Shown here: positions 17,785 through 26,190 of the stretch, piece by piece
Numbering within the stretch: position 1 is the stretch's first letter
Layout: each line of letters opens with the position of its first letter
Assembly: GCA_027669155.1 (NCBI GenBank)
Contig: JAQEDR010000008.1
Span: 16,986 to 80,985, forward strand
Origin: Peptoniphilaceae bacterium AM52-5BH
Lineage (GTDB): Bacteria; Bacillota; Clostridia; Tissierellales; Peptoniphilaceae
Direction: 5' to 3'
DNA length: 64,000 bases
Made by a program: the position numbers and the translations under genes
The notes under the pieces: model-generated
The model's input: only the letters and a program-made list of their open reading frames with translations
Told to the model about the DNA's origin: nothing
Databases searched by the model: none

Positions 17785-18072
17785 TTAAGAGTTTATCTTT
17801 CCTTTTTCCATAGCTAAGATTTCATCAAGATATTCATCTACTTCTTTTGTATGCTTAACTTTCTTCCTGTTAGAAGAATCATATGAAGGAGCTTTTGCTA
17901 TTTTTTCTTGAACTAAATCCCTATCTAAATTATGATTATCTAATTTTTTGACATTATCCTTGTATTCATTCCAATATTTAGCAACTGTCTTTCTATTAAT
18001 CTTAAGAATCTTAGAAGCTTCCCTATTTGAATATCCTTGATTTTTAAGTCTTATTATTGCATGCTTGTCCAT
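17785..18072 (-). pseudogene. IS21-family IstA N-terminal fragment
   Basis: 95 residues beginning with a helix-turn-helix (IIRLKNQGYSNREASKILKI, then NRKTVAKYWNEY), typical of the IstA transposase, which is normally about 400-500 residues. It stops after EILAMEKGKINS, before any DDE core, and no istB follows. A Shine-Dalgarno (ACGGAGG) precedes it. It could make a small DNA-binding peptide, but a deletion remnant is far more likely. Confidence 0.7.
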
Positions 18073-18120
18073 TAAATTAATCAGCTCACATACCTCCGTA
18101 TTTATATTTTACATACGGAG

Positions 18121-18189
18121 GATAAACTAAAGCAAGTGGACCATTTTTCGATTAGAATTAATCGATTATTGGACCACTTTTAGTTTATC
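18121..18189. repeat. Inverted repeat at the IS21-remnant end
   Basis: GATAAACTAAAGCAAGTGG (from 18121, followed by ACCA) is inverted at 18170-18189, where the plus strand reads TGGACCACTTTTAGTTTATC. Such paired repeats next to istA resemble the terminal transposase-binding repeats of IS21 elements. Confidence 0.55.
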
Positions 18190-18294
18190 ATTTACAATGA
18201 TCTTAATACTTTATTATTTGTTCATTAGTTCGGACATAAAAATACCTCCATAATATAGCAAAGTATTCAATGGAAAAATTATGGGTTTATAATA

Positions 18295-20220
18295 TTAAAT
18301 TTTATTAAGGTTTATATAGCAAGACTTATTTTCCAATGAATCAATGGCCAGAGCGATCTCGTTTAGCATGGCTATAAGCAGAGATTTATCATTTACTGAC
18401 AATTGACTATCGATACTTTTATCTGACATATCTATTCCGACAACGCCATAGACTGCACTATTTTTTCTAATGGCAAAATATAAGCCATTGGCATTAGTTA
18501 GAGTATTTGTGCCTGCACCAGCACTATCATTATTTAAAAATACCCATTTTGCTACAGTTTTCTCGGAGTCTTGCAAATATATTTCTTTCATATTTGCGAC
18601 GTTTTTGGGGTTATAAATTATTGGCGACAAAAGCGAGCTTTTGAAAACAGGATAAAATATTATTACCTTGTTTAAGAGCTTATATAGTTGATAGCAGGTT
18701 TCATACATTACTTCATCATAGTTTTTGCTTAGCTGCAATCTCTGGCTTGTTTTAAGCAGAACCTCTAAGCTGTGTGACTGCTGAGTTGTTAGTATATTTT
18801 CCTTTTTTAGTCTATTTTGCATTAGGCTAATGAAAAAAGAAACTATGATCATTATTATAAATATCATCAGATACTCTTTTGAGTAAATACTCAAAGAATA
18901 ATAGGGTGGTATAAATATAAAATCTATAATAAATATATTTAGCAAGAGAGCAAGCATATTGTATATAGGGTGTTTTGTTGTGTATCCAACTATGCAGGAT
19001 GATAGCGTATAAAGTAAAACTATGTTAGTTGTATTAAAATCAAAAATAAATAAGGCATAAGATAGTACAGTTGTAGCTAACAGTATGAGCAAAGTTACTA
19101 TCAGATCTTCTTTATCAAAATGTACTAATTCATCTAGCCTTATATTTTTTTTCTTATACTCACTGTTAGCATCAGGGATTATGAATATATCAAGATTTGG
19201 AGCAGCCTTAGTAATCTCATCAATTATAGTTGTTTTATTCAAAAATGATATTTTCTGTGATGATCTTCCCAAGACAAGCTTTGATACTCCACTAAGTTTT
19301 GCATATTGGCTAATTTGAAATGATATATCATCACCATAAGAAGAAACAATATTAGCTTTTAGATGTTTAGCCAAGTCTATATTTTTTTGTAAGTTATTTT
19401 TTTCTGTATTAGAAAAATTTTTGCTTTCAGATGTTTCTACATATAGGGCACTAAACTCTGCATGGAAAGAGTTAGCCATCCTATAAGCAGTTCTGATTAC
19501 TTTTTGGTTAGTAGGTGATGGGCTAAGACACACTAGTATATGTTCTTTTAAAAATGGTTTATTTTTTTCGTCAGTATATAAATTTATTTTATCAGCACAT
19601 CTTCTTAAAGCTATTTCCCTAAGCGAGATAAGATTATCTATAGTAAAAAAATTATCTAGGGCTTTTTTAGACTGGGAATAATTATATATTTTTCCTTCCT
19701 TTAATCTTTCAATTAATTGTTCTACTTCAATATCTATTATTTTTATATGGTTAGCATTATCAAAAACATAATCAGGTATACGTTCATTTACTTTTATATT
19801 AGTAATTGATTCTACTATATCATGAAGGCTCTCTAGGTGTTGGACATTTAATGTTGTGTATACATCAATACCTGCCCTAAGTAATTCCTCTACATCTTGG
19901 TATCTTTTTTTATGTCTACTGCCTGGTGCATTGGTATGGGCAAGCTCATCTACTAATATGATGTCAGGTTTTCTATCTAGGGCCTTATCTATATCTAGTT
20001 CATTAAAAATATGATCTTTATAGTTTATTTTTTTATAGTCTATCATATCCAGACCATTGATTAATGTTAGAGTATCTTTTCTATCATGAAGTTCTACATA
20101 ACCAACAACCACATCTATGCCTTCTAGGTACTTTTCGTGGGCAACTTCTAGCATATTGTATGTCTTGCCGACACCTGCACAGTATCCGAAGAAGATTGTC
20201 AATTCACCTTTTTTTTCCAT
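18295..20220 (-). CDS. KdpD-type potassium sensor without a kinase domain
   Basis: 641 residues. The N-terminal KdpD domain is intact: Walker A GYCAGVGKT (12-20), IILVDELAHTNAPGSRHKKR (88-106) and DVYTTLNVQHLESLHD. A USP domain follows with SPS at 233-235 and FSALY at 256-260, exactly 20 residues apart, matching the SxS-x20-F(T/S)AxY c-di-AMP signature of KdpD. Then come the four-helix DUF4118 region (about 375-480) and a GAF-like domain (about 500-630). The protein ends at NLNKI with no HisKA or HATPase, whereas a full KdpD is near 890. It is divergent from the kdp operon and probably senses K+ or c-di-AMP with the separate kinase at 26177-28102. Confidence 0.88.
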   Translation of the reverse strand: MEKKGELTIFFGYCAGVGKTYNMLEVAHEKYLEGIDVVVGYVELHDRKDTLTLINGLDMIDYKKINYKDHIFNELDIDKALDRKPDIILVDELAHTNAPGSRHKKRYQDVEELLRAGIDVYTTLNVQHLESLHDIVESITNIKVNERIPDYVFDNANHIKIIDIEVEQLIERLKEGKIYNYSQSKKALDNFFTIDNLISLREIALRRCADKINLYTDEKNKPFLKEHILVCLSPSPTNQKVIRTAYRMANSFHAEFSALYVETSESKNFSNTEKNNLQKNIDLAKHLKANIVSSYGDDISFQISQYAKLSGVSKLVLGRSSQKISFLNKTTIIDEITKAAPNLDIFIIPDANSEYKKKNIRLDELVHFDKEDLIVTLLILLATTVLSYALFIFDFNTTNIVLLYTLSSCIVGYTTKHPIYNMLALLLNIFIIDFIFIPPYYSLSIYSKEYLMIFIIMIIVSFFISLMQNRLKKENILTTQQSHSLEVLLKTSQRLQLSKNYDEVMYETCYQLYKLLNKVIIFYPVFKSSLLSPIIYNPKNVANMKEIYLQDSEKTVAKWVFLNNDSAGAGTNTLTNANGLYFAIRKNSAVYGVVGIDMSDKSIDSQLSVNDKSLLIAMLNEIALAIDSLENKSCYINLNKI

Positions 20221-20393
20221 AAAATTATCCTTCTTTATTTATTTCTGATTATATTTTACTCTATATATTTGAAAAAAAGGCAAAATCAGTGAATTTTAAT
20301 ACAATTTTAATGTCTACGGTGTATATTTTAAAACTATTTTAAGGTAAAAGTTGGTATATTACAAATATAGTTAGAGAATAGGAGGAGAGATTA
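20221..20393. promoter_or_regulatory. Divergent intergenic region of the kdp locus
   Basis: 173 AT-rich bases between the divergent KdpD-like sensor and the kdp operon. It should hold both promoters and any KdpE operator. No confident -35/-10 pair and no riboswitch-like fold was recognised. AGGAGG at 20380-20385 serves the first small ORF. Confidence 0.5.
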
Positions 20394-20489
20394 ATGTTAG
20401 ACCTTATTATGATAGCTATAGTAATCATTTCATTTTTAATATTAAAATTATTTGTCCATTGGATAGATAAAAAAATTACAAGTAATTAA
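20394..20489 (+). CDS. 31-aa membrane peptide at the head of the kdp operon
   Basis: MLDLIMIAIVIISFLILKLF continues to a charged end (HWIDKKITSN): one membrane helix with a basic tail. AGGAGG lies well placed before the ATG, and the kdpF ATG follows 17 bases after the stop. As I recall, the Clostridium acetobutylicum kdp region also starts with two small hydrophobic ORFs (orfZ, orfY), which would fit this peptide and KdpF. A small Kdp-associated subunit or stabiliser is an inference. Confidence 0.7.
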   Translation: MLDLIMIAIVIISFLILKLFVHWIDKKITSN

Positions 20490-20506
20490 TTATTGTGGAG
20501 GTTTAT

Positions 20507-20584
20507 ATGTTACTATTATTAATTGTTATTTTAGGGGTTTTATGCTATTTGTTTTATGCACTGATTAACCCTGAGAAATTTTAA
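20507..20584 (+). CDS. kdpF: KdpF small subunit of the potassium-transporting ATPase
   Basis: 25 residues: MLLLLIVILGVLCYLFYALI followed by NPEKF. The ending YALINPEKF is the KdpF hallmark (YALINAEAF-like in E. coli). It is a single membrane helix that stabilises the KdpABC complex. GGAGG lies 8 bases before the ATG. Confidence 0.87.
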   Translation: MLLLLIVILGVLCYLFYALINPEKF

Positions 20585-20605
20585 ATATAGTTTTGGGAGA
20601 TAAAT

Positions 20606-20923
20606 ATGGAGGAAGTTATGAATTTAAATAAATGTGATTTTAATAATTGTTTGAATGATTTTTGTTCCTTAATAAAATTAAAAATTGATGTGGGAAGCCT
20701 TGATGAATGTATAGAATTGGTAAAAGATAAAATGAAAGAATATCCACATAGTCCAGTTCCTCACAATTTGTTAGGTATTTTGATGGAAAAAAGAGGAAAC
20801 CATGTGTTGGCTATGAAACACTTCAGGGCTGCTTGGGCATTAGACCCATGCTATATACCTGCTTCTAAGAATTTAGAGAATTTAGCAATATATGGTAAAA
20901 ATAAAAAATATGTATTTTTGTAA
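20606..20923 (+). CDS. TPR-like small protein inside the kdp operon
   Basis: 105 residues, soluble by composition. The middle reads as a tetratricopeptide pair: SPVPHNLLGILMEKRGNHVL, then AMKHFRAAWALDPCYIPASK. There are four cysteines in total, two of them close together (CDFNNC). The start may be ATG 20606 or ATG 20621; the latter has GGAGG 7 bases before it. It lies between kdpF and kdpA, 25 bases before kdpA, so it is very likely co-expressed. It is not part of the E. coli Kdp system; an adaptor for assembly or regulation is only a guess. Confidence 0.75.
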   Translation: MEEVMNLNKCDFNNCLNDFCSLIKLKIDVGSLDECIELVKDKMKEYPHSPVPHNLLGILMEKRGNHVLAMKHFRAAWALDPCYIPASKNLENLAIYGKNKKYVFL

Positions 20924-20948
20924 TATTATTTTATGAGTAGGAGAGATT

Positions 20949-22691
20949 ATGTTTCAAATATTATTAACATTGCTAATATTCTTTATAGTTATATTTCCAT
21001 GTGGAAATTATTTATATAAAGTGACAAATAACAAAGTAACTTTTGCTGATCCTTTATTTAATAAAGTTGATTCAGGAATTTTTAAGCTTTTAAAAATAGA
21101 TAAAACCGATATGGAATGGAAGGAGTATGCATTATCACTTATTCTGGTAAATGCTTGCTTAGTTTTATTTTCTTATGTGGTACTAAGGATACAATCTACA
21201 GGATTATTCAATCCAAATAAAATATCTTCTATGGAGGAAAGCTTAAGTTTTAATACTATAATATCATTTATGACAAACACAAATTTACAACACTATGCAG
21301 GTGAGTCTGGCTTATCATATTTTTCTCAAATGTTTGTGATAACTATGATGATGTTTACTTCTGCAGCAAGCGGGTATGCAGCTTGTGTCGCTATGATTAG
21401 GGGAATACTTGGTGAGAAGATGGGAAACTTCTACGTGGATTTTATAAAAATTATCACAAGATTTCTCTTTCCTGCTGCTATCATAGTAGGATTGCTATTA
21501 GTATCTCAAGGAGTTATTCAAAACTTCAATGCAAATTTCGTTATAGAAACTATTGAAGGTAAAAATCAAGAAATAGGTGCAGGGCCAGTCGCAGCATTGG
21601 AATCGATTAAACATTTAGGAACAAATGGTGGAGGATTCTTTGGATCGAATTCATCAAACCCTTTTGAAAACCCTAATATTATTTCGAATATTATTGAGTT
21701 AATATCTATGATGTTGTTGCCAGCTTCTTGTGTTATCATTTTTGGTAAGATGGCATATGATAAAACATTCAATAAATTTGCAAGTGAAAGAGATCAATCA
21801 CCTAGACAAATAGACAAGGCAGCAAACAAAAAAGTTTGGATGGGTAAGGAAGGTCAATCAATCTTTATTGCTATGTCAATCTTATTTGTAATAGGCTTAG
21901 GTATTTGCTACCACAATGAACTTACTGGTACAAATGGGGCAAATCTAGCTGGTATTTCTCATAGTATGGGAAATATGGAAGGAAAAGAAATGCGTTTTGG
22001 TCTTGCCCAGTCATCATTATTTACTACGGTAACTACATCATTTACAACAGGTACTGTCAATAATATGCATGATAGCTTAACTCCTCTTGGAGGTTTAGTT
22101 CCAATGCTTCATATGATGTTAAATGTTGTCTTTGGTGGTGCAGGAGTTGGCTTAATGAATATGCTAATTTATGCTATATTAGCAGTATTTATTTGCGGAC
22201 TAATGATTGGAAAGACTCCGGAGTATTTGGGCAAAAAAATCGAAGGTAAGGAGATGAAGCTAGCTGCTTTATCCATCATTATTCATCCACTTTTGATTTT
22301 GGGATTTTCTGCAATAGCTGTAAGTTGCACTTCAGGTCTTGCTGGAATTACAAACCCTGGATTTCACGGATTAAGCCAAATATTATACGAATATTCTTCA
22401 TCAGCAGCGAATAATGGATCTGGTTTTGAAGGCTTGAGTGACAACACAATGTTTTGGAATATTACCTGTGGCTTGGTTATGTTTTTTGGAAGATACTTAG
22501 CTATTATTATCCAGCTGGCTATAGCAGGAAGTCTTTCTAAGAAAATAGATATTAACGAAACAGCTGGAACATTAAAAACTAATAATTTAACTTTTTCAAT
22601 TATTCTAGTGATAATTGTATATATATTTGCAGCACTAACATTTTTGCCTGTACTAGCTTTAGGACCAATAGCAGAATGGTTGGTACTATAG
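20949..22691 (+). CDS. kdpA: Potassium-transporting ATPase subunit KdpA
   Basis: 580 residues, the K+-selective channel subunit. About ten hydrophobic segments, the selectivity-filter-like repeats [20 protein letters not shown] and [20 protein letters not shown], and the late GSGFEGL are all KdpA signatures. ATG at 20949 follows AGGAG. It passes K+ to KdpB within the KdpFABC membrane complex. Confidence 0.97.
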   Translation: MFQILLTLLIFFIVIFPCGNYLYKVTNNKVTFADPLFNKVDSGIFKLLKIDKTDMEWKEYALSLILVNACLVLFSYVVLRIQSTGLFNPNKISSMEESLSFNTIISFMTNTNLQHYAGESGLSYFSQMFVITMMMFTSAASGYAACVAMIRGILGEKMGNFYVDFIKIITRFLFPAAIIVGLLLVSQGVIQNFNANFVIETIEGKNQEIGAGPVAALESIKHLGTNGGGFFGSNSSNPFENPNIISNIIELISMMLLPASCVIIFGKMAYDKTFNKFASERDQSPRQIDKAANKKVWMGKEGQSIFIAMSILFVIGLGICYHNELTGTNGANLAGISHSMGNMEGKEMRFGLAQSSLFTTVTTSFTTGTVNNMHDSLTPLGGLVPMLHMMLNVVFGGAGVGLMNMLIYAILAVFICGLMIGKTPEYLGKKIEGKEMKLAALSIIIHPLLILGFSAIAVSCTSGLAGITNPGFHGLSQILYEYSSSAANNGSGFEGLSDNTMFWNITCGLVMFFGRYLAIIIQLAIAGSLSKKIDINETAGTLKTNNLTFSIILVIIVYIFAALTFLPVLALGPIAEWLVL

Positions 22692-22699
22692 GAGGAAAT

Positions 22700-24754
22700 A
22701 TGGTTAATAAAAAAACAAAATTTGTAAGTAAAGATATAATGAAGACTTCTATTAAAGGGGCATTTTTAAAATTAAATCCTAAGTATATGATAAAAAACCC
22801 TGTAATGTTTGTAGTAGAAATTGGATTTATAATTTGTCTATTACTTGCTTTTTTCCCAAATTTGATAAATGATGGAAGCGACAATGCAAGTAAATACAAT
22901 ATACTTGTTTCCATTATTTTGTTTATAACTTTACTATTTGCAAATTTCGCCGAATCTGTAGCTGAAGGTAGGGGAAAGGCACAAGCAGAGACATTAAAAA
23001 AAACAAAAAAGGATACTAAGGCTAGAAAAATTTTAGATGATGGAAAAGAAATTGAAATCTCTAGTAATGACCTAAAAAAAGGAGACGTAGTTTTAGTAAA
23101 AGTAGGCGAAATAATCCCTAATGATGGTGAAATAATTGAAGGTATAGCAAGTATTGATGAATCTGCAATCACTGGTGAATCCGCACCAGTAACTAAAGAA
23201 AGTGGTGGAGATTTTTCTTCAGTTACAGGTGGTACACTTGTTGTATCAGACTGGATTAAAGTTCGTATAAGTTCCGATCCTGGTGAGTCATTTTTGGATA
23301 AGATGATATCTCTTGTAGAAGGAGCCTCTAGACAAAAAACACCAAATGAGATTGCTCTAAATACCTTGTTGGTTTCCTTAACTATTATATTTTTGATAGT
23401 TATCATAACCCTATATCCAATAGCTAACTATTCTAATGTAAAAATTTCAGTTTCTACATTGATAGCTTTAATGGTTTGCCTAATCCCTACTACAATTGGT
23501 GCATTACTTAGCGCAATCGGTATAGCTGGTATGGATAGGGTTACTAGATTCAATGTCATAGCAATGTCAGGCAAGGCTGTAGAAGCTTGTGGTGACGTAG
23601 ATACAATGATTCTAGACAAAACAGGAACAATAACCTTTGGAAATAGGCTAGCTAGTGATTTTATAAATGTCGATGGAATCGAAAAATCAGATTTAATAGA
23701 CTATGCCATGATATCATCACTAAAAGATGACACCCCTGAAGGTAAATCTACAGTCGAACTTGCAAAAAAATTGGGTTCGAAAATTAATCCAGCAGATTAC
23801 GAAGATGCGTCTTTTGTAGAATTTACCGCAGCAAGCAAGATGAGTGGGATCGATTTAAAAAACGGTCCAATGATACGCAAGGGATCTGGGGAAGCGATGA
23901 TAAAGTTTATTACTGAAAGAGGTGGAAATGTACCAAACGACCTACAAGCAAAAGTAGAAAGTATTTCCAAATTAGGGGGTACTCCACTAGTCGTTTGTGT
24001 AGATAATGTAATTTATGGAATTATCTATTTGAAAGATACGGTTAAGCCAGGACTTAGACAAAGGTTTGAAAGACTTAGAAAAATTGGAATAAAGACCATA
24101 ATGTGTACTGGTGATAACCCACTTACTGCAGCAACAATTGCAGCAGAAGCTGGTGTTGATGGATATATAGCAGAGTGTAAACCTGAAGATAAGATAGAAG
24201 CCATAAAAAAAGAGCAAGCTCTTGGAAAAATTGTAGCAATGACGGGTGATGGAACCAACGATGCCCCAGCCTTAGCTCAAGCTGATGTTGGTATTGCAAT
24301 GAATTCTGGTACAAGTTCAGCCAAAGAAGCGGCCAATATGGTTGACTTAGATTCTGATCCTACCAAAATATTGGAAGTTATAGAAATAGGCAAGCAATTA
24401 CTTATAACAAGAGGTTCATTGACTACATTTTCTATTGCCAATGATATAGCTAAGTACTTTGCCATAATTCCAGCTATCTTCACACTGGCTATCCCTCAAA
24501 TGAAGGTTTTAAATATAATGTCATTGCACAGCCCATCCAGTGCTATTATTTCAGCACTGATATTTAATGCAATCATCATCCCTTGTTTAATACCTTTGGC
24601 AATGAAAGGTGTAAAATATGAACCAATGTCAGCATCAAAGATGCTAGGCAAGAATATGTTGATTTATGGACTTGGTGGAGTGATTTGTCCATTTATTGGT
24701 ATAAAACTAATAGATATAATAGTATTTCCATTACTTGGTGTATTAGGAATATGA
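22700..24754 (+). CDS. kdpB: Potassium-transporting ATPase subunit KdpB (P-type ATPase)
   Basis: 684 residues from ATG 22700, preferred over the in-frame ATG 22676 inside kdpA because AGGAGG directly precedes it. The P-type ATPase motifs are present: [10 protein letters not shown] (actuator), [10 protein letters not shown] with the phosphorylated Asp at 306, KGSGEA in the nucleotide-binding domain and [18 protein letters not shown]. The C-terminal membrane helices are complete. It hydrolyses ATP to energise K+ uptake through KdpA. Confidence 0.97.
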   Translation: MVNKKTKFVSKDIMKTSIKGAFLKLNPKYMIKNPVMFVVEIGFIICLLLAFFPNLINDGSDNASKYNILVSIILFITLLFANFAESVAEGRGKAQAETLKKTKKDTKARKILDDGKEIEISSNDLKKGDVVLVKVGEIIPNDGEIIEGIASIDESAITGESAPVTKESGGDFSSVTGGTLVVSDWIKVRISSDPGESFLDKMISLVEGASRQKTPNEIALNTLLVSLTIIFLIVIITLYPIANYSNVKISVSTLIALMVCLIPTTIGALLSAIGIAGMDRVTRFNVIAMSGKAVEACGDVDTMILDKTGTITFGNRLASDFINVDGIEKSDLIDYAMISSLKDDTPEGKSTVELAKKLGSKINPADYEDASFVEFTAASKMSGIDLKNGPMIRKGSGEAMIKFITERGGNVPNDLQAKVESISKLGGTPLVVCVDNVIYGIIYLKDTVKPGLRQRFERLRKIGIKTIMCTGDNPLTAATIAAEAGVDGYIAECKPEDKIEAIKKEQALGKIVAMTGDGTNDAPALAQADVGIAMNSGTSSAKEAANMVDLDSDPTKILEVIEIGKQLLITRGSLTTFSIANDIAKYFAIIPAIFTLAIPQMKVLNIMSLHSPSSAIISALIFNAIIIPCLIPLAMKGVKYEPMSASKMLGKNMLIYGLGGVICPFIGIKLIDIIVFPLLGVLGI

Positions 24755-24764
24755 AGGAGAGTAA

Positions 24765-25364
24765 ATGAAATTGATAAAAAAATATAAAAGTGCATTTTAT
24801 TTAACAATATTTGCATTTATAGTCTGTGGTGTAATTTATCCACTTTTTATGACGGGAATAGCTCAATTAATCTTCCCAAAACAAGCAAATGGTAGTTTAA
24901 TAAAAGTAGATAATGAAGTAGTTGGATCTGAATTAATAGGCCAAGATTTTACCGATCCTAAATTATTTCATGGCAGACCATCAGCTGTCAACTACAACGT
25001 ATATGAAGGAAAAGCTGGGTCGCTAGCCTCTGGTAGTGAAAACTTCGCTGTAAGTAATCCTGATTTAAAAAAGAGAATTGATAAGGATGTTGATAAGTTT
25101 TTGAAAGAAAACCCAACTGTATCAAAAGAGGATATTCCAGAAGATATCATTAGTCAATCTGCTTCAGGGCTTGATCCTCATATTTCCTTAAAAGCAGCCG
25201 AGTTACAAGTTGATAGGATAGCAAAAAATACTGGACTTGCTAAGGAAAGTATAGAACAATTAATCAAGAAAAACACAAAAGAAAAAACATTAGGAATCTT
25301 TGGTGAACAAAGAGTAAATGTATTGGAATTAAATATAGATTTAATCAGTAAAATGAAAAAATAA
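24765..25364 (+). CDS. kdpC: Potassium-transporting ATPase subunit KdpC
   Basis: 199 residues with one N-terminal membrane helix (FYLTIFAFIVCGVIYPLFMT) and the conserved FHGRPSAVNYN, ASGSENFAVSNPDL and SASGLDPHISLKAA motifs. It is the catalytic chaperone of KdpB. It starts 10 bases after kdpB, with GGAGAG before the ATG. Confidence 0.97.
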   Translation: MKLIKKYKSAFYLTIFAFIVCGVIYPLFMTGIAQLIFPKQANGSLIKVDNEVVGSELIGQDFTDPKLFHGRPSAVNYNVYEGKAGSLASGSENFAVSNPDLKKRIDKDVDKFLKENPTVSKEDIPEDIISQSASGLDPHISLKAAELQVDRIAKNTGLAKESIEQLIKKNTKEKTLGIFGEQRVNVLELNIDLISKMKK

Positions 25365-25382
25365 ATAGTACAAAATTGATAA

Positions 25383-25425
25383 AGGCCTCATGAAATCATA
25401 TCTTGGGGCCTAAAATTATTTTTTC
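25383..25425 (+). terminator. Possible attenuator between kdpC and kdpE
   Basis: AGGCC (25383-25387) pairs with GGCCT (25407-25411), followed by AAAATTATTTTTT. The stem is short and the T tract delayed, so partial read-through into kdpE is plausible. Confidence 0.4.
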
Positions 25426-25455
25426 ACAAAGTATACTTTAAGAAGGTAAGTAAAT

Positions 25456-26190
25456 ATGAATGAAAATATAAAGATATTAGTGGTAGAAGATGACAGAGCT
25501 GTGAGAAACTTGATATCAACAACATTGCAGATAAATGATTATGAATATGACCTAGCAATTGATGGTAAAAATGCTCTACAGCTAATGACCTCAAATAAAT
25601 ATGACATAGTATTTATTGACTTGGGCTTGCCTGACATTGATGGAATAGAAATAATAAAAAAATTCAGAGATTTTTCGACTACTCCAATTATAGTAATTAG
25701 CGCTAGGACCAATGATGAAGATAAAATAGAAGCTTTGGATGCTGGGGCAGATGATTTTTTGACCAAGCCATTTAATGTTGACGAACTTCTTGCAAGAGTT
25801 AGGTCAACCTTAAGAAGAATAAACTATGCTGAGAATAATAGTGTTGAAGACAAAATTTCATTTGAAAATGGAGATATAAGAATAGATTATCCTTCGAGAA
25901 GCGTATTTATTAAAGGTGAAGAAATACATTTAATGCCAATAGAATATAGTTTGTTATGTTTATTAGCAGAAAATGTTGGCAAGGTTCTCACCCATCAATA
26001 TATCCTAAAAAACATTTGGGTCAATTACCTTGAATCTGATCTTTCTTCTTTGAGGGTATATATGACCTCTCTTAGAAAAAAGATAGAAAAATTAACTGAC
26101 GATAAGTATATCCAAACTCATGTTGGAGTTGGCTACAAGATGATTAGAATCAATAAATCAGGGGAAGATGAAATAAATGGATCTAATTAA
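25456..26190 (+). CDS. kdpE: Response regulator KdpE
   Basis: 244 residues: a receiver domain with acidic pair EDD (11-13), phosphorylation site D55 (VFIDLGLPDIDG) and TKPF Lys, then an OmpR-type winged helix (LTHQYILKNIWVNYLESDLS, ending GVGYKMI). It activates kdp transcription when phosphorylated. The stop overlaps the kinase gene by 14 bases. Confidence 0.93.
   Translation: MNENIKILVVEDDRAVRNLISTTLQINDYEYDLAIDGKNALQLMTSNKYDIVFIDLGLPDIDGIEIIKKFRDFSTTPIIVISARTNDEDKIEALDAGADDFLTKPFNVDELLARVRSTLRRINYAENNSVEDKISFENGDIRIDYPSRSVFIKGEEIHLMPIEYSLLCLLAENVGKVLTHQYILKNIWVNYLESDLSSLRVYMTSLRKKIEKLTDDKYIQTHVGVGYKMIRINKSGEDEINGSN

Noticed and set aside
20221..20393. c-di-AMP (ydaO-type) or other riboswitch upstream of kdp
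   Set aside because: The region is short, very AT-rich and shows none of the GC-rich paired elements expected; regulation by KdpE seems enough.
22600..23406. 268-codon minus-strand frame opposite kdpA/kdpB
   Set aside because: Shadow of the strongly conserved kdpB frame; no start signal and no recognisable protein features.
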